A DNA stretch of 64,000 bases from Alphaproteobacteria bacterium. Lineage in GTDB: Bacteria; Pseudomonadota; Alphaproteobacteria; Sphingomonadales; Sphingomonadaceae. Location: positions 62,001 through 126,000 of the forward strand of contig JAGWWF010000002.1 in the NCBI GenBank assembly GCA_018970445.1, read 5' to 3'. Each line of letters starts with the position of its first letter. Position 1 is the first letter of the stretch. The position numbers were made by a program, and so were the translations under genes. The notes under the pieces are model-generated. The model did not search any database. It had not been told where the DNA came from and saw nothing but the letters and a program-made list of their open reading frames with translations. Positions 10,035-18,162 of this stretch are shown here, in pieces.

Positions 10035-11986
10035 CCAGCCGGTGGCGCATCACCGCGGGCGTGGCGGCCACGGCCCTGCTGCTGGCCGGTTGCGGCAGCA
10101 GCAGCGCGCCGCCAACGCCCGTGGCGGTGAGCCCCACGCCAACGCCGCCGGCCGCCCCGGCCAGCGTGTTCAACCGCCCGGCGGCCGAAGCGCTGACCAT
10201 CGCCGATGTGCAGGCGATCATCGCCCGCGCCGCCGCCGAAGCCGCCGCCCGCAACCTGCCCGCCGTGATCGCCGTGGTTGACCGGGTGGGCAATGTGCTG
10301 GCCGTCTATCGCATGGCCGGCGCGCGCAGCCTTGCCACCACCCGGCCCAACGCCAACGGCGCCAACATCGATGCGCAAGGCGTCACCGTGCCGGCCGAGC
10401 TGGCTGCCATCGCCAAGGCGATCACCGGCGCCTATCTGTCGTCGGGCGGCAATGCCTTTTCCACCCGCACCGCATCGATGATCGTGCAGCCGCATTTTCC
10501 GCCGTCATCGCGCACCGTCGGGCTGGAATCCGGCCCGCTTTATGGCGTGCAGTTCAGCCAGCTGCCCTGTTCCGATCTGGTGGCACGCTTTGGCGTGGGC
10601 AGCCCGTTCATCGGCCCCAAACGCTCGCCGCTGGGCCTGGCCGCTGATCCGGGCGGCTTCCCGCTCTACAAGAATGGTGTTGCCGTGGGCGGTGTCGGCA
10701 TCATGGCCGATGGCGATTATGGCTTTGATGCCGAAGTCAACGATGTCGATGTCGATGACGAGGAGCATATCGCGCTGGCCGCCACCAGCGGTCTTGACGC
10801 GCCGGCCGGCATCCGCGCCGAACGGATTTCGGTGGATGGCACGTTGCTGCGCTATTCCGATGCGCTGCCGTCCGGCCTGCGTTCCACCCCCGCCACCGCC
10901 CCCGGCTTTGCCAGCCTGACCGGCAGCCTGGTGGCCGTGGCCGGTTTCAATGCCGGCGGCATCGTGGCCGGCACGCCTTATGGCACGGAGGCAAGCGGCG
11001 TGCGCGCGGCCACCACGGCGGAATTCAACCATCCCGATGCCTTCGTGCTGTCGGACGGGGCGGGCACGGGGCGTTACCCGGTGCGCGCCGCCACCGATGC
11101 CGGCGACGTGGCGCAGCCACTGAGCGCCGCCGAAGCCCGCGCCATCCTGGAGGAGGCGTTCGCGATCATGGCGCGCGCCCGCGCCCAGATCCGCCAGCCA
11201 TTGGACAGCCGCGCCCAGGTGTCGATCAGCCTGGTCGATACGCGCGGGGTGGTGCTGGGGCTGGTGCGGTCGCCCGATGCGCCGATGTTCGGCATCGATG
11301 TCTCGCTGCAGAAGGCGCGCACGGCGGCGTTTTTCTCGAACGCCCGCGCCGCGGCCGATCTGGGCGCTGTGGTGACGGCGGCCGGCGCGGCCGATGCCAA
11401 TGTCCGGGATTTCGTGGCCCGCACCAACGGCTTCTTCGGCACTGCCGGCTTCCTCACCGGGCAGGTGGCGGTGACTGGCCGCGCCATCGGCAACATCGCC
11501 CGCCCCTATTTCCCCGATGGCGAGGCCGGGCGGCCGCCGGGCGCGCTCAGCCGCGACATAAGGGGCTGGTCGCCCTTTTCCACCGGGCTGCAATCGGCGC
11601 TGATCGTGCAGAATCTGGTGCAGGTGCTGGCCGGGGGCGATCCGCGCCAGTGCACCTTCCTGCCCAATACCGCCGGCGGCCAGAATCGCCTGGCCAACGG
11701 CATCCAGATCTTTCCCGGCGCGGTGCCGGTGTATCGCGGCAATGCGCTGGTGGGGGCCATCGGCGTTTCGGGCGACGGCATCGATCAGGACGACATGATC
11801 AGCTTTCTGGGCGTGAGCAACGCCGGGCTGCGGGTGGGCGGCATTGGCCTGCCGCCGGCCAGCATCCGTTCCGATCAGGTGGAGGTGCCGCTGGCCAGCG
11901 GCACACGCGTGCGGCTGCGCTTTGTTGGCTGCCCGTTCGCCCCCTTCCTCGACACGAGTGAGAATAATGTCTGTCAGGCGCGCTGA
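10031..11986 (+). CDS. Lipoprotein with two HbpS/GlcG-like (haem-degrading fold) domains
   Basis: The 651-residue protein starts with a lipoprotein signal peptide: MTSRWRIT, a hydrophobic run, then the lipobox LLAGC with the lipidated Cys near residue 21. A Ser/Pro/Thr/Ala-rich linker follows. Two regions look like HbpS/GlcG (DUF336) domains: the first opens at LTIADVQAIIARAAAEAAA with VIAVVDRVGNVLAVYRM (near 55-100), the second at LSAAEARAILEEAFAIMARA with VSISLVDTRGVVLGLVR (near 365-410). Each later has the family-type glycine-rich end (VGGVGIMADGD and VGAIGVSGDGIDQDD). Family members bind haem or small ligands. Position between cytochromes, with 4-base and 20-base overlaps to its neighbours, suggests an envelope-anchored accessory of the electron-transfer complex. 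Exact role unknown. Confidence 0.75.
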   Translation: MTSRWRITAGVAATALLLAGCGSSSAPPTPVAVSPTPTPPAAPASVFNRPAAEALTIADVQAIIARAAAEAAARNLPAVIAVVDRVGNVLAVYRMAGARSLATTRPNANGANIDAQGVTVPAELAAIAKAITGAYLSSGGNAFSTRTASMIVQPHFPPSSRTVGLESGPLYGVQFSQLPCSDLVARFGVGSPFIGPKRSPLGLAADPGGFPLYKNGVAVGGVGIMADGDYGFDAEVNDVDVDDEEHIALAATSGLDAPAGIRAERISVDGTLLRYSDALPSGLRSTPATAPGFASLTGSLVAVAGFNAGGIVAGTPYGTEASGVRAATTAEFNHPDAFVLSDGAGTGRYPVRAATDAGDVAQPLSAAEARAILEEAFAIMARARAQIRQPLDSRAQVSISLVDTRGVVLGLVRSPDAPMFGIDVSLQKARTAAFFSNARAAADLGAVVTAAGAADANVRDFVARTNGFFGTAGFLTGQVAVTGRAIGNIARPYFPDGEAGRPPGALSRDIRGWSPFSTGLQSALIVQNLVQVLAGGDPRQCTFLPNTAGGQNRLANGIQIFPGAVPVYRGNALVGAIGVSGDGIDQDDMISFLGVSNAGLRVGGIGLPPASIRSDQVEVPLASGTRVRLRFVGCPFAPFLDTSENNVCQAR

Positions 11987-13835
11987 GCTGAGGGGCCTTG
12001 TGGCGCTGGCGCTGCTGGGCAGCGCCGCCCCGGCTGTGGGGAAACCGTTCGGCAAGTGGTTTGATTGCTATGCCAAGGTGGAGCCGCCCAAGGACAGGCT
12101 GCCGGCCGAGGAGACCGCGCCACCGGCCGATCCCGATGCCGCCAATCTGCCCGGCCGCCGCGTGCCCGGCATGGGCGGGCCGCAGACCTGGGACCCGGTG
12201 GTGCAGGCCAACCAGGGCGCGGTGGCCTGGCCGAAACAGGGCGATTTTCCCACCGATCATCTGCCGGTGCCCGACAGATGGCGGCTGATCGAAACGCTGG
12301 GGCTGGTCAAGTCCAACTGGAAGGACCCCTATAACCAGAACACGCTGAAGGGGGATCGGCCGATCTGCGGCACGCATGATCTGTTCCTGCAATTGACCGC
12401 GATTTCCGACACGCTGGCCGAACCGCGCAGTTTCCCGATCCCGGTGGGCGTGCAGACAACCCAGCGGCCGGGCAACAATGATGTGTTCGGCCGGCAATAT
12501 AGCGAGGTGTTCGCGCAGACCTTCATTCTGGGCGCCGCGCTGACCAAGGGCAGCACTGCCTTCAAGCCGCCGGAATATGAAATCCGCGCAGCGATCGCCT
12601 TCAACATCAACCATGTCGACGTGCCGGAACGGCGGGTGCTTTCGGTGTTGCCGTCCCGCCGATCGTTGCGCACCGATGCGTTCGTGGGCGTGCAGGAATT
12701 GTTCCTGGATTATCACCTGCGCAACACGTCTGACCGCTATGATTTCGATTCGCTGCGCGTGGGCATCCAGCCCTTTTCCAGCGATTTTCGCGGCTTCCTG
12801 TTCCAGGACAATCAACTGGGTGTGCGCCTGTTCGGCAACCGCGACAACAACCGCCTGCAATATAATCTGGCAGCCTTCTGGCGGCTGGAGAAGGACAGCA
12901 ACAGCGGCCTGAACGCGGTGCTGCGCAGCCCGCGGCGCGATGCGCTGTTCGTCGCCAATCTCTATCGCCAGGATCTGCCGCTGCCGGGGATGACCAGCCA
13001 GGTGAGCGCGATCTGGAACCTGAACCGCGAGCGCGGTGATGTGCAGGTGGATACCAACGGCTTTCCGGTGCGCCCGGCGCTGATCGGCACGTTGCGCGGC
13101 CGCAATTATGACGTGGTCTACTTGAGCTACAACGCCGATGGCCATATCGGTCGGCTCAACCTGTCGCTGTCGGCCACGCACGCGACGGGGAGCAACCGCA
13201 ACAATATCTTCACCGACCGGCGGGCGAAGATCAACAGCTGGTTCGTGGCGCTGGAACCCAGCTATGATCGCGGCTGGGCGCGCTTCCGGGCGTCGGCGCT
13301 TTATGCCTCGGGCGATTCCAACCCGCACGACGATGTGGACAGCGGCTATGCCGCGATCTTCGAAAATCCCCAGTTCGCCGGGGCCGACACCAGCTACTGG
13401 GTGCGCCAGACCATTCCGTTCGCCGGCGGCGGCCGTGCCATTTCGGTGAACAGCCGCAACGGCATCTTGAACGATCTGCGATCATCCAAGGAACAGGGCC
13501 AGGCCAATTTCACCAACCCCGGCACCATGTTGCTGGGCGTGGGCGCCGATTTCGACATCCTGCCGGAATTGCGGGTGAGCGGCAGCGTCAACCATCTGTG
13601 GTTTGCCACCACCGCCACGTTGCAGGCGCTGCGCATGGAAGGCACGATCCCCAGGGATATCGGCTGGGATCTTTCGACGGCGGCCACTTACCGCCCGCAT
13701 TTCAACCAGAATCTGGTGTTCCGCCTGTCGGGCGCGGTGCTGAAGCCCGGCGCCGGCTTCCGCGATCTGTTCACCAACGCCCCCCGCACCGGCCGTTATT
13801 ATTCGGTGCTGTTCAACGCTGTGCTGGCTTATTGA
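11967..13835 (+). CDS. Predicted outer-membrane beta-barrel of the cytochrome operon
   Basis: The 622-residue protein has an N-terminal signal peptide (MSVRRAELRG, then LVALALLGSAAPAVG). A periplasmic N-terminal part is followed, from about residue 170, by alternating polar/hydrophobic strands with aromatic ends and short Asp/Asn/Gly turns. It ends YYSVLFNAVLAY, a terminal strand with a final aromatic residue as expected for BAM-assembled barrels. No CXXCH is present. I chose the ATG at 11967 (GTGAG upstream); it overlaps the preceding stop region by 20 bases and its own stop overlaps the next start (TGATG). Together with cytochromes on both sides this fits the porin part of a porin-cytochrome conduit. 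I cannot place it in a named porin family, and that function is inference. Confidence 0.65.
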   Translation: MSVRRAELRGLVALALLGSAAPAVGKPFGKWFDCYAKVEPPKDRLPAEETAPPADPDAANLPGRRVPGMGGPQTWDPVVQANQGAVAWPKQGDFPTDHLPVPDRWRLIETLGLVKSNWKDPYNQNTLKGDRPICGTHDLFLQLTAISDTLAEPRSFPIPVGVQTTQRPGNNDVFGRQYSEVFAQTFILGAALTKGSTAFKPPEYEIRAAIAFNINHVDVPERRVLSVLPSRRSLRTDAFVGVQELFLDYHLRNTSDRYDFDSLRVGIQPFSSDFRGFLFQDNQLGVRLFGNRDNNRLQYNLAAFWRLEKDSNSGLNAVLRSPRRDALFVANLYRQDLPLPGMTSQVSAIWNLNRERGDVQVDTNGFPVRPALIGTLRGRNYDVVYLSYNADGHIGRLNLSLSATHATGSNRNNIFTDRRAKINSWFVALEPSYDRGWARFRASALYASGDSNPHDDVDSGYAAIFENPQFAGADTSYWVRQTIPFAGGGRAISVNSRNGILNDLRSSKEQGQANFTNPGTMLLGVGADFDILPELRVSGSVNHLWFATTATLQALRMEGTIPRDIGWDLSTAATYRPHFNQNLVFRLSGAVLKPGAGFRDLFTNAPRTGRYYSVLFNAVLAY

Positions 13836-16800
13836 TGATGTGGAAGCGGCTCGCCTTTTTGCTCATCCTGCCCCTGATGGGGGTGGCCATCGCGTCGGAA
13901 GGCGAAAAGCCGGTGGCGCGCGATTATGCCCATGTGCGCGCCCCCGCCGCGCCAAAATGGCAGACGCAGGCACAAGCGGACGCCAAATCGGCCGGCTGCA
14001 TCAGCTGCCACAGCGCCAGCGACGAGGCGACGATGCACGCGCCCAAATCGGTCGTCCTTGGTTGCACCGATTGCCATGGCGGCGATGCGAAGATCATCGC
14101 GCCGGCCGCGCTGGCCATGGCCGATCCCAACTATGCCAAGCTGCGCGATGACGCCCATGTGCTGCCCAGCTTCCCCGAAGCCTGGCATTTCCCGTCGTCC
14201 GCCAACCCGAAACGCAGCTACACGCTGCTCAACCGCGAGACGCCGGAGTTCGTGCGCTTCGTCAACCCGTCGGACTATCGCGCCGCCCGCGATGCCTGCG
14301 GCGCCTGCCACATGGAGATCATCGAACGGGCCGAACGCAGCCTGATGGCCACCGGCGCCATGCTGTTCGGCGGCGCAGCCTACAACAACGGGATTCTGCC
14401 CTACAAGAATTATGTGCTGGGGGAATCCTATGCCCGGCCCGGCCAGGCTGCCGGCATGCTGGGTGCCTGGAATGGTGACGCGTCGGGCCACGGCGATGTG
14501 GGCCTGACGCACGGCAATGCAGCCCATCACGCCAGCGGCGGCGGCCATCACGACAACAGCCTGCCCGCCCTGATGTTCAGCCCCGGTGCCAAGGGGGTCG
14601 GCGCGCTGTCCGACGCGGAAAAGGCGCGGGGGTCGCTGCCGTTCCTGGCACCGCTGCCGGCCTGGCAGGTGATCCCGCCGGCCGACATCTTCCGCGTGTT
14701 CGAACGCGGCGGGCGCAACATCAACCCCACCTTCCCCGAAATCGGCCTGCCCAACAGCCTGGGCGCGATCCAGCGGCTGGAGGAGCCGGGCCGGCCGGAT
14801 ATCCGCCAATCCAACCGCGGCCCCGGCACCGGCCTGCGCATCGCCGTGCCGGTGATCAACATCCACAAGACGCGGCTGAACGATCCCTTCACCTGGTTCA
14901 TGGGCACCAACGATCAGCCCGGCGATTATCGCACCTCGGGCTGTGGTTCCTGCCACATCGTCTATGCCAATGATCGCGAGGTGCGGCATTCATCCGTCTA
15001 TGCCGCGGCGGGCCGCGACGGGCAGAGCCAGACGGCCGATCCCACCATCCGCAAGGACGAGCCCGGCCATCCCATCAGGCACAGCTTCACCCGCGCCATG
15101 CCGTCGAGCCTGTGCATGAACTGCCACATGCACCAGCCCAACATGTTCGTGAACACCTATTACGGCTACACGATGTGGGATTATGAAAGCGATGCCCCGC
15201 GCATGTGGCCGGGCAAGGACAATCCCTATCCCAAGCCGCCGGGCATGAGCGATGCCGAGCATGACCGGCTGTTCAAGCGCCAGCGTTATCCCACCGCCGC
15301 GCAGGTCCGCGAAACCAACGAGCGCAACCCCGAAGGTGCCGCCGCCCGTGGCGCGTGGAGCGATCTGGATTTCCTGCGCAGCGTGAACGATCGCAACGAC
15401 GCGATGAAGGACACCCAGTTCGCCGATTATCACGGCCATGGCTGGAATTTCCGCGCCGTCTACAAGCGCGACCGCGAGGGCAATCTGCTGGATGCCGGCG
15501 GCAGCATGGCGACATACGGCACCGATACGGCGCACATCGTGGCCAATGATGATCCGGAAAAATTCCGCAAGGCCGGCAACCCGCAGTTCACCAAGCCCGC
15601 CGCCGTGCCCGGCCCCGGCCAGCCCGGCAAGGCGGTGCACCTGATGGACATCCACACCGAAGTGGGCATGCAGTGCGCCGATTGCCATTTCGCCCAGGAT
15701 GCCCATGGCAATGGCTTCATCCATGGCGAAGTGGCCAACAGCGTGGAGATCGGCTGCAAGGATTGCCACGGCACCGCCGATGCCTATCCCACGTTGCGCA
15801 CATCGAACCTGGCCGCGCCGCCGCCGGGCACCGATCTGTCGAACATCCGCAACCCCGATGGCCGGCTGCGCTTTGAATGGGGCGTGCAGGATGGCCGGCG
15901 GGTGCTGTGGCAGCGTTCGGCCAGCGATCCCGCCCTGGTCTGGCGCGTCAAGCTGGTGAAGGACAGCGTCAATCGCGAGCATCCCGATTTCAACGCCAAG
16001 GCGGCGCGGGCGAAACTGATGGGCACGCTGGCGGCCACGGGCGGCAAGATGAATTTCGGCCCCGGCGTGGGGACACGTGCCCACAAGGACGACAACATGG
16101 CCTGTTTTGCCTGCCACACCAGCTGGACCACCAGCTGCGGCGGCTGCCACCTGCCGATCGAGGCCAACTGGAAGAGCAAGACCCACAAATATGAGGAGCA
16201 GGAGACCCGCAATTACGCCACCTACAACCCGCAGGTGGCTCGCGACGAGATGTTCCAGCTGGGCCGGCACCAGACCAGCAAGGGCGGCATCATCGCGCCG
16301 ATCCGTTCAAGTTCGGCGCTGATCCTGACCAGCACCAACATCAACCGCGAGCGCATTTATGTGCAGCAGCCGCCGATCGCGGCGTCGGGCTATTCCAGCC
16401 AGGCCTTTGCCCCGCATTTCCCGCACACGGTGCGCACCCAGGAAACCAAGACCTGCACCGATTGCCATGTCAGCGAGGATGACGACAACAATGCCATTCT
16501 GGCGCAGCTGACCCTGCAAGGCACCAACTTCGTCAACTTCATCGGCATGCACGCCTTCTTCGGCCTGGATCGCGCCGTCGAGGCGGTGCGGGTGACCGAG
16601 TTTGGCGAGCCGCAGGCGGTGCTGGGTTCCTATCTCCACCGCTATGCCTATCCCGATTTCTGGAAGCTGCATGTGGAGAAGAACGGCCGCGAGCTGATCG
16701 CGTGGGTGCGCGGGCGCATCTTCGACAAGAAACTGTCTGGCGAAACCAACCCGACCGAGGAGTTCCGCAACATCACCCAAGGCACGAGCGGCGAAGTGCG

Positions 16801-18013
16801 CTGCATCCAGAACCGCGGCGAGTATCTTTATGTCGCCGAAGGCAAGGGCGGCTTCGTCGCCTATGACATTGCCAATCTGTCGAACAAGGGGGTTTCGGAA
16901 CGCATCGTCAAATCGCCTTTCTCAGGCCTGGGCCATGATGCCCAAGTGAAGACCGCCAACGCCACCTGCATGGCGATTGCCACCAACCAGCCGATCAGCG
17001 TGCCGCGCAACGACAGGATCGTGGGCGAGCAGGCGGCGCGCGCCGCCGGAAAGCCGCTGGCCGACCCACTGGCCGGCTACAACCAGGAGCAGAAGATGCA
17101 CGAGATCTACCGCTATGCGGTGGTGACCGACGCCGTCGAGGGCCTGGTGCTGGTGAATGTGGACACGCTGACCGATGGCGAACCGCGCAACAATTTCCTG
17201 AAACGTGCGGTGCTGGCAGGCGGCAAATCGGCGTGGAACCCCGATGGCGTGCTGAACGGTGCGCGCCATATCACCCTGGCCGGCCACATCGCCTATGTCA
17301 CCACGCCGCGCGGACTGGTGGTGGTGGATCTGGACACGCCCACGGCCCCCAGGCTGGCCGCCAGCCTGCCGCTGAATGATGCGCGGGCCAGCGCAGTGCA
17401 ATTCCGTTATCTGTGGGTGACGACGGCCAGGGGCCTTGAGCTGTTCGACATTGCCGATCTGAAACGGCCGGTGCATCGCCCCGAAGCAACGCTGGCCATG
17501 GCCGATGCGCGCAAGCTCTATCTGGCGCGCACCTATGCCTATGTCGCCGCCAAGGGCGAGGGGCTGGTGATCGTGGACATCAAGAAGCCGCTGAAACCCG
17601 TTCTGTATCAGCGCTTCACGGCCGGCGGCACCCTGACCGATGCCGAGGATGTGGTGGTGGCCAGCACCAATGCCACGCTGTTCGCCTATGTCGCGGACGG
17701 GAAGAACGGCGTGAAGGTGCTGCAACTGACCAGCCCGGACAGCCAGCCCAATTTCTATGGCTTCTCGCCCAAACCCATGCCGAAACTGATCGCCTTTGCC
17801 CGCACGCCCAAGCCGGCGCTGTCGGTTGCCAAGGGGCTGGACCGGGATCGAGCGGTAGACGAAACCGGCGGCCAGATCGCCATCCTCGGCCGGCTGGGCT
17901 CCCGCCCTTTCAACCGCAAGGAGACGGAGCATTTCTTCATCGGCGAAAATGGCCAGCCCTATCGCGTCACCGACCGGGTGGACATGGCGGGCTGGTCGCC
18001 ACTGCGGAAATAG
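13835..18013 (+). CDS. Giant decahaem cytochrome c with C-terminal LVIVD-type propeller
   Basis: The 1392-residue protein has a signal peptide (MMWKRLAFLLILPLMGVAIA). Ten CXXCH haem sites start at residues 55, 77, 155, 370, 427, 614, 641, 757, 768 and 874; sites eight and nine are only 11 residues apart. From about residue 985 the chain changes to beta-propeller-like LVIVD repeats (YLYVAEGKGGFVAYDI, IAYVTTPRGLVVVDLD, YLWVTTARGLELFDI, YAYVAAKGEGLVIVDI, FAYVADGKNGVKVL), with no haem motifs. There is no lipobox, so it is periplasmic or secreted across the outer membrane with help. Last gene of the operon; its start overlaps the barrel stop by one base. A terminal or surface reductase/oxidase role is inference; the substrate is unknown. 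Confidence 0.85.
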   Translation: MMWKRLAFLLILPLMGVAIASEGEKPVARDYAHVRAPAAPKWQTQAQADAKSAGCISCHSASDEATMHAPKSVVLGCTDCHGGDAKIIAPAALAMADPNYAKLRDDAHVLPSFPEAWHFPSSANPKRSYTLLNRETPEFVRFVNPSDYRAARDACGACHMEIIERAERSLMATGAMLFGGAAYNNGILPYKNYVLGESYARPGQAAGMLGAWNGDASGHGDVGLTHGNAAHHASGGGHHDNSLPALMFSPGAKGVGALSDAEKARGSLPFLAPLPAWQVIPPADIFRVFERGGRNINPTFPEIGLPNSLGAIQRLEEPGRPDIRQSNRGPGTGLRIAVPVINIHKTRLNDPFTWFMGTNDQPGDYRTSGCGSCHIVYANDREVRHSSVYAAAGRDGQSQTADPTIRKDEPGHPIRHSFTRAMPSSLCMNCHMHQPNMFVNTYYGYTMWDYESDAPRMWPGKDNPYPKPPGMSDAEHDRLFKRQRYPTAAQVRETNERNPEGAAARGAWSDLDFLRSVNDRNDAMKDTQFADYHGHGWNFRAVYKRDREGNLLDAGGSMATYGTDTAHIVANDDPEKFRKAGNPQFTKPAAVPGPGQPGKAVHLMDIHTEVGMQCADCHFAQDAHGNGFIHGEVANSVEIGCKDCHGTADAYPTLRTSNLAAPPPGTDLSNIRNPDGRLRFEWGVQDGRRVLWQRSASDPALVWRVKLVKDSVNREHPDFNAKAARAKLMGTLAATGGKMNFGPGVGTRAHKDDNMACFACHTSWTTSCGGCHLPIEANWKSKTHKYEEQETRNYATYNPQVARDEMFQLGRHQTSKGGIIAPIRSSSALILTSTNINRERIYVQQPPIAASGYSSQAFAPHFPHTVRTQETKTCTDCHVSEDDDNNAILAQLTLQGTNFVNFIGMHAFFGLDRAVEAVRVTEFGEPQAVLGSYLHRYAYPDFWKLHVEKNGRELIAWVRGRIFDKKLSGETNPTEEFRNITQGTSGEVRCIQNRGEYLYVAEGKGGFVAYDIANLSNKGVSERIVKSPFSGLGHDAQVKTANATCMAIATNQPISVPRNDRIVGEQAARAAGKPLADPLAGYNQEQKMHEIYRYAVVTDAVEGLVLVNVDTLTDGEPRNNFLKRAVLAGGKSAWNPDGVLNGARHITLAGHIAYVTTPRGLVVVDLDTPTAPRLAASLPLNDARASAVQFRYLWVTTARGLELFDIADLKRPVHRPEATLAMADARKLYLARTYAYVAAKGEGLVIVDIKKPLKPVLYQRFTAGGTLTDAEDVVVASTNATLFAYVADGKNGVKVLQLTSPDSQPNFYGFSPKPMPKLIAFARTPKPALSVAKGLDRDRAVDETGGQIAILGRLGSRPFNRKETEHFFIGENGQPYRVTDRVDMAGWSPLRK

Positions 18014-18040
18014 AGGAGCCCTGCTCCCAAAAGGCAAACT

Positions 18041-18136
18041 TCATGCTGAACCTGTTTCAGCATCAATGGGTGTGAGCCCCGACAAGCGCGAAGGTGGAGA
18101 CTTGCTGCCATGGATGCTGAAACAAGTTCAGCATGA
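18041..18136. repeat. Dispersed inverted repeat, copy 1 (imperfect)
   Basis: Two 29-base arms (18041-18069 and 18108-18136), each holding CATGCTGAA and TTTCAGCATC or their complements, form a near-perfect inverted repeat with two mismatches. It sits between the convergent ends of the decahaem cytochrome and alkylsulfatase genes. A nearly identical copy lies at 55311-55411, also between convergent ends. It probably works as a bidirectional terminator or a repetitive palindromic element (inference). The rest of the 149-bp gap shows no gene. Confidence 0.85.
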
Positions 18137-18162
18137 CGGGCCGGAGGCAGAGCGTGTGGCCC

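Noticed and set aside
13829-16270. Long minus-strand frames across the decahaem cytochrome
   Set aside because: Ten regularly spaced CXXCH motifs and a signal peptide on the plus strand establish that strand as coding.
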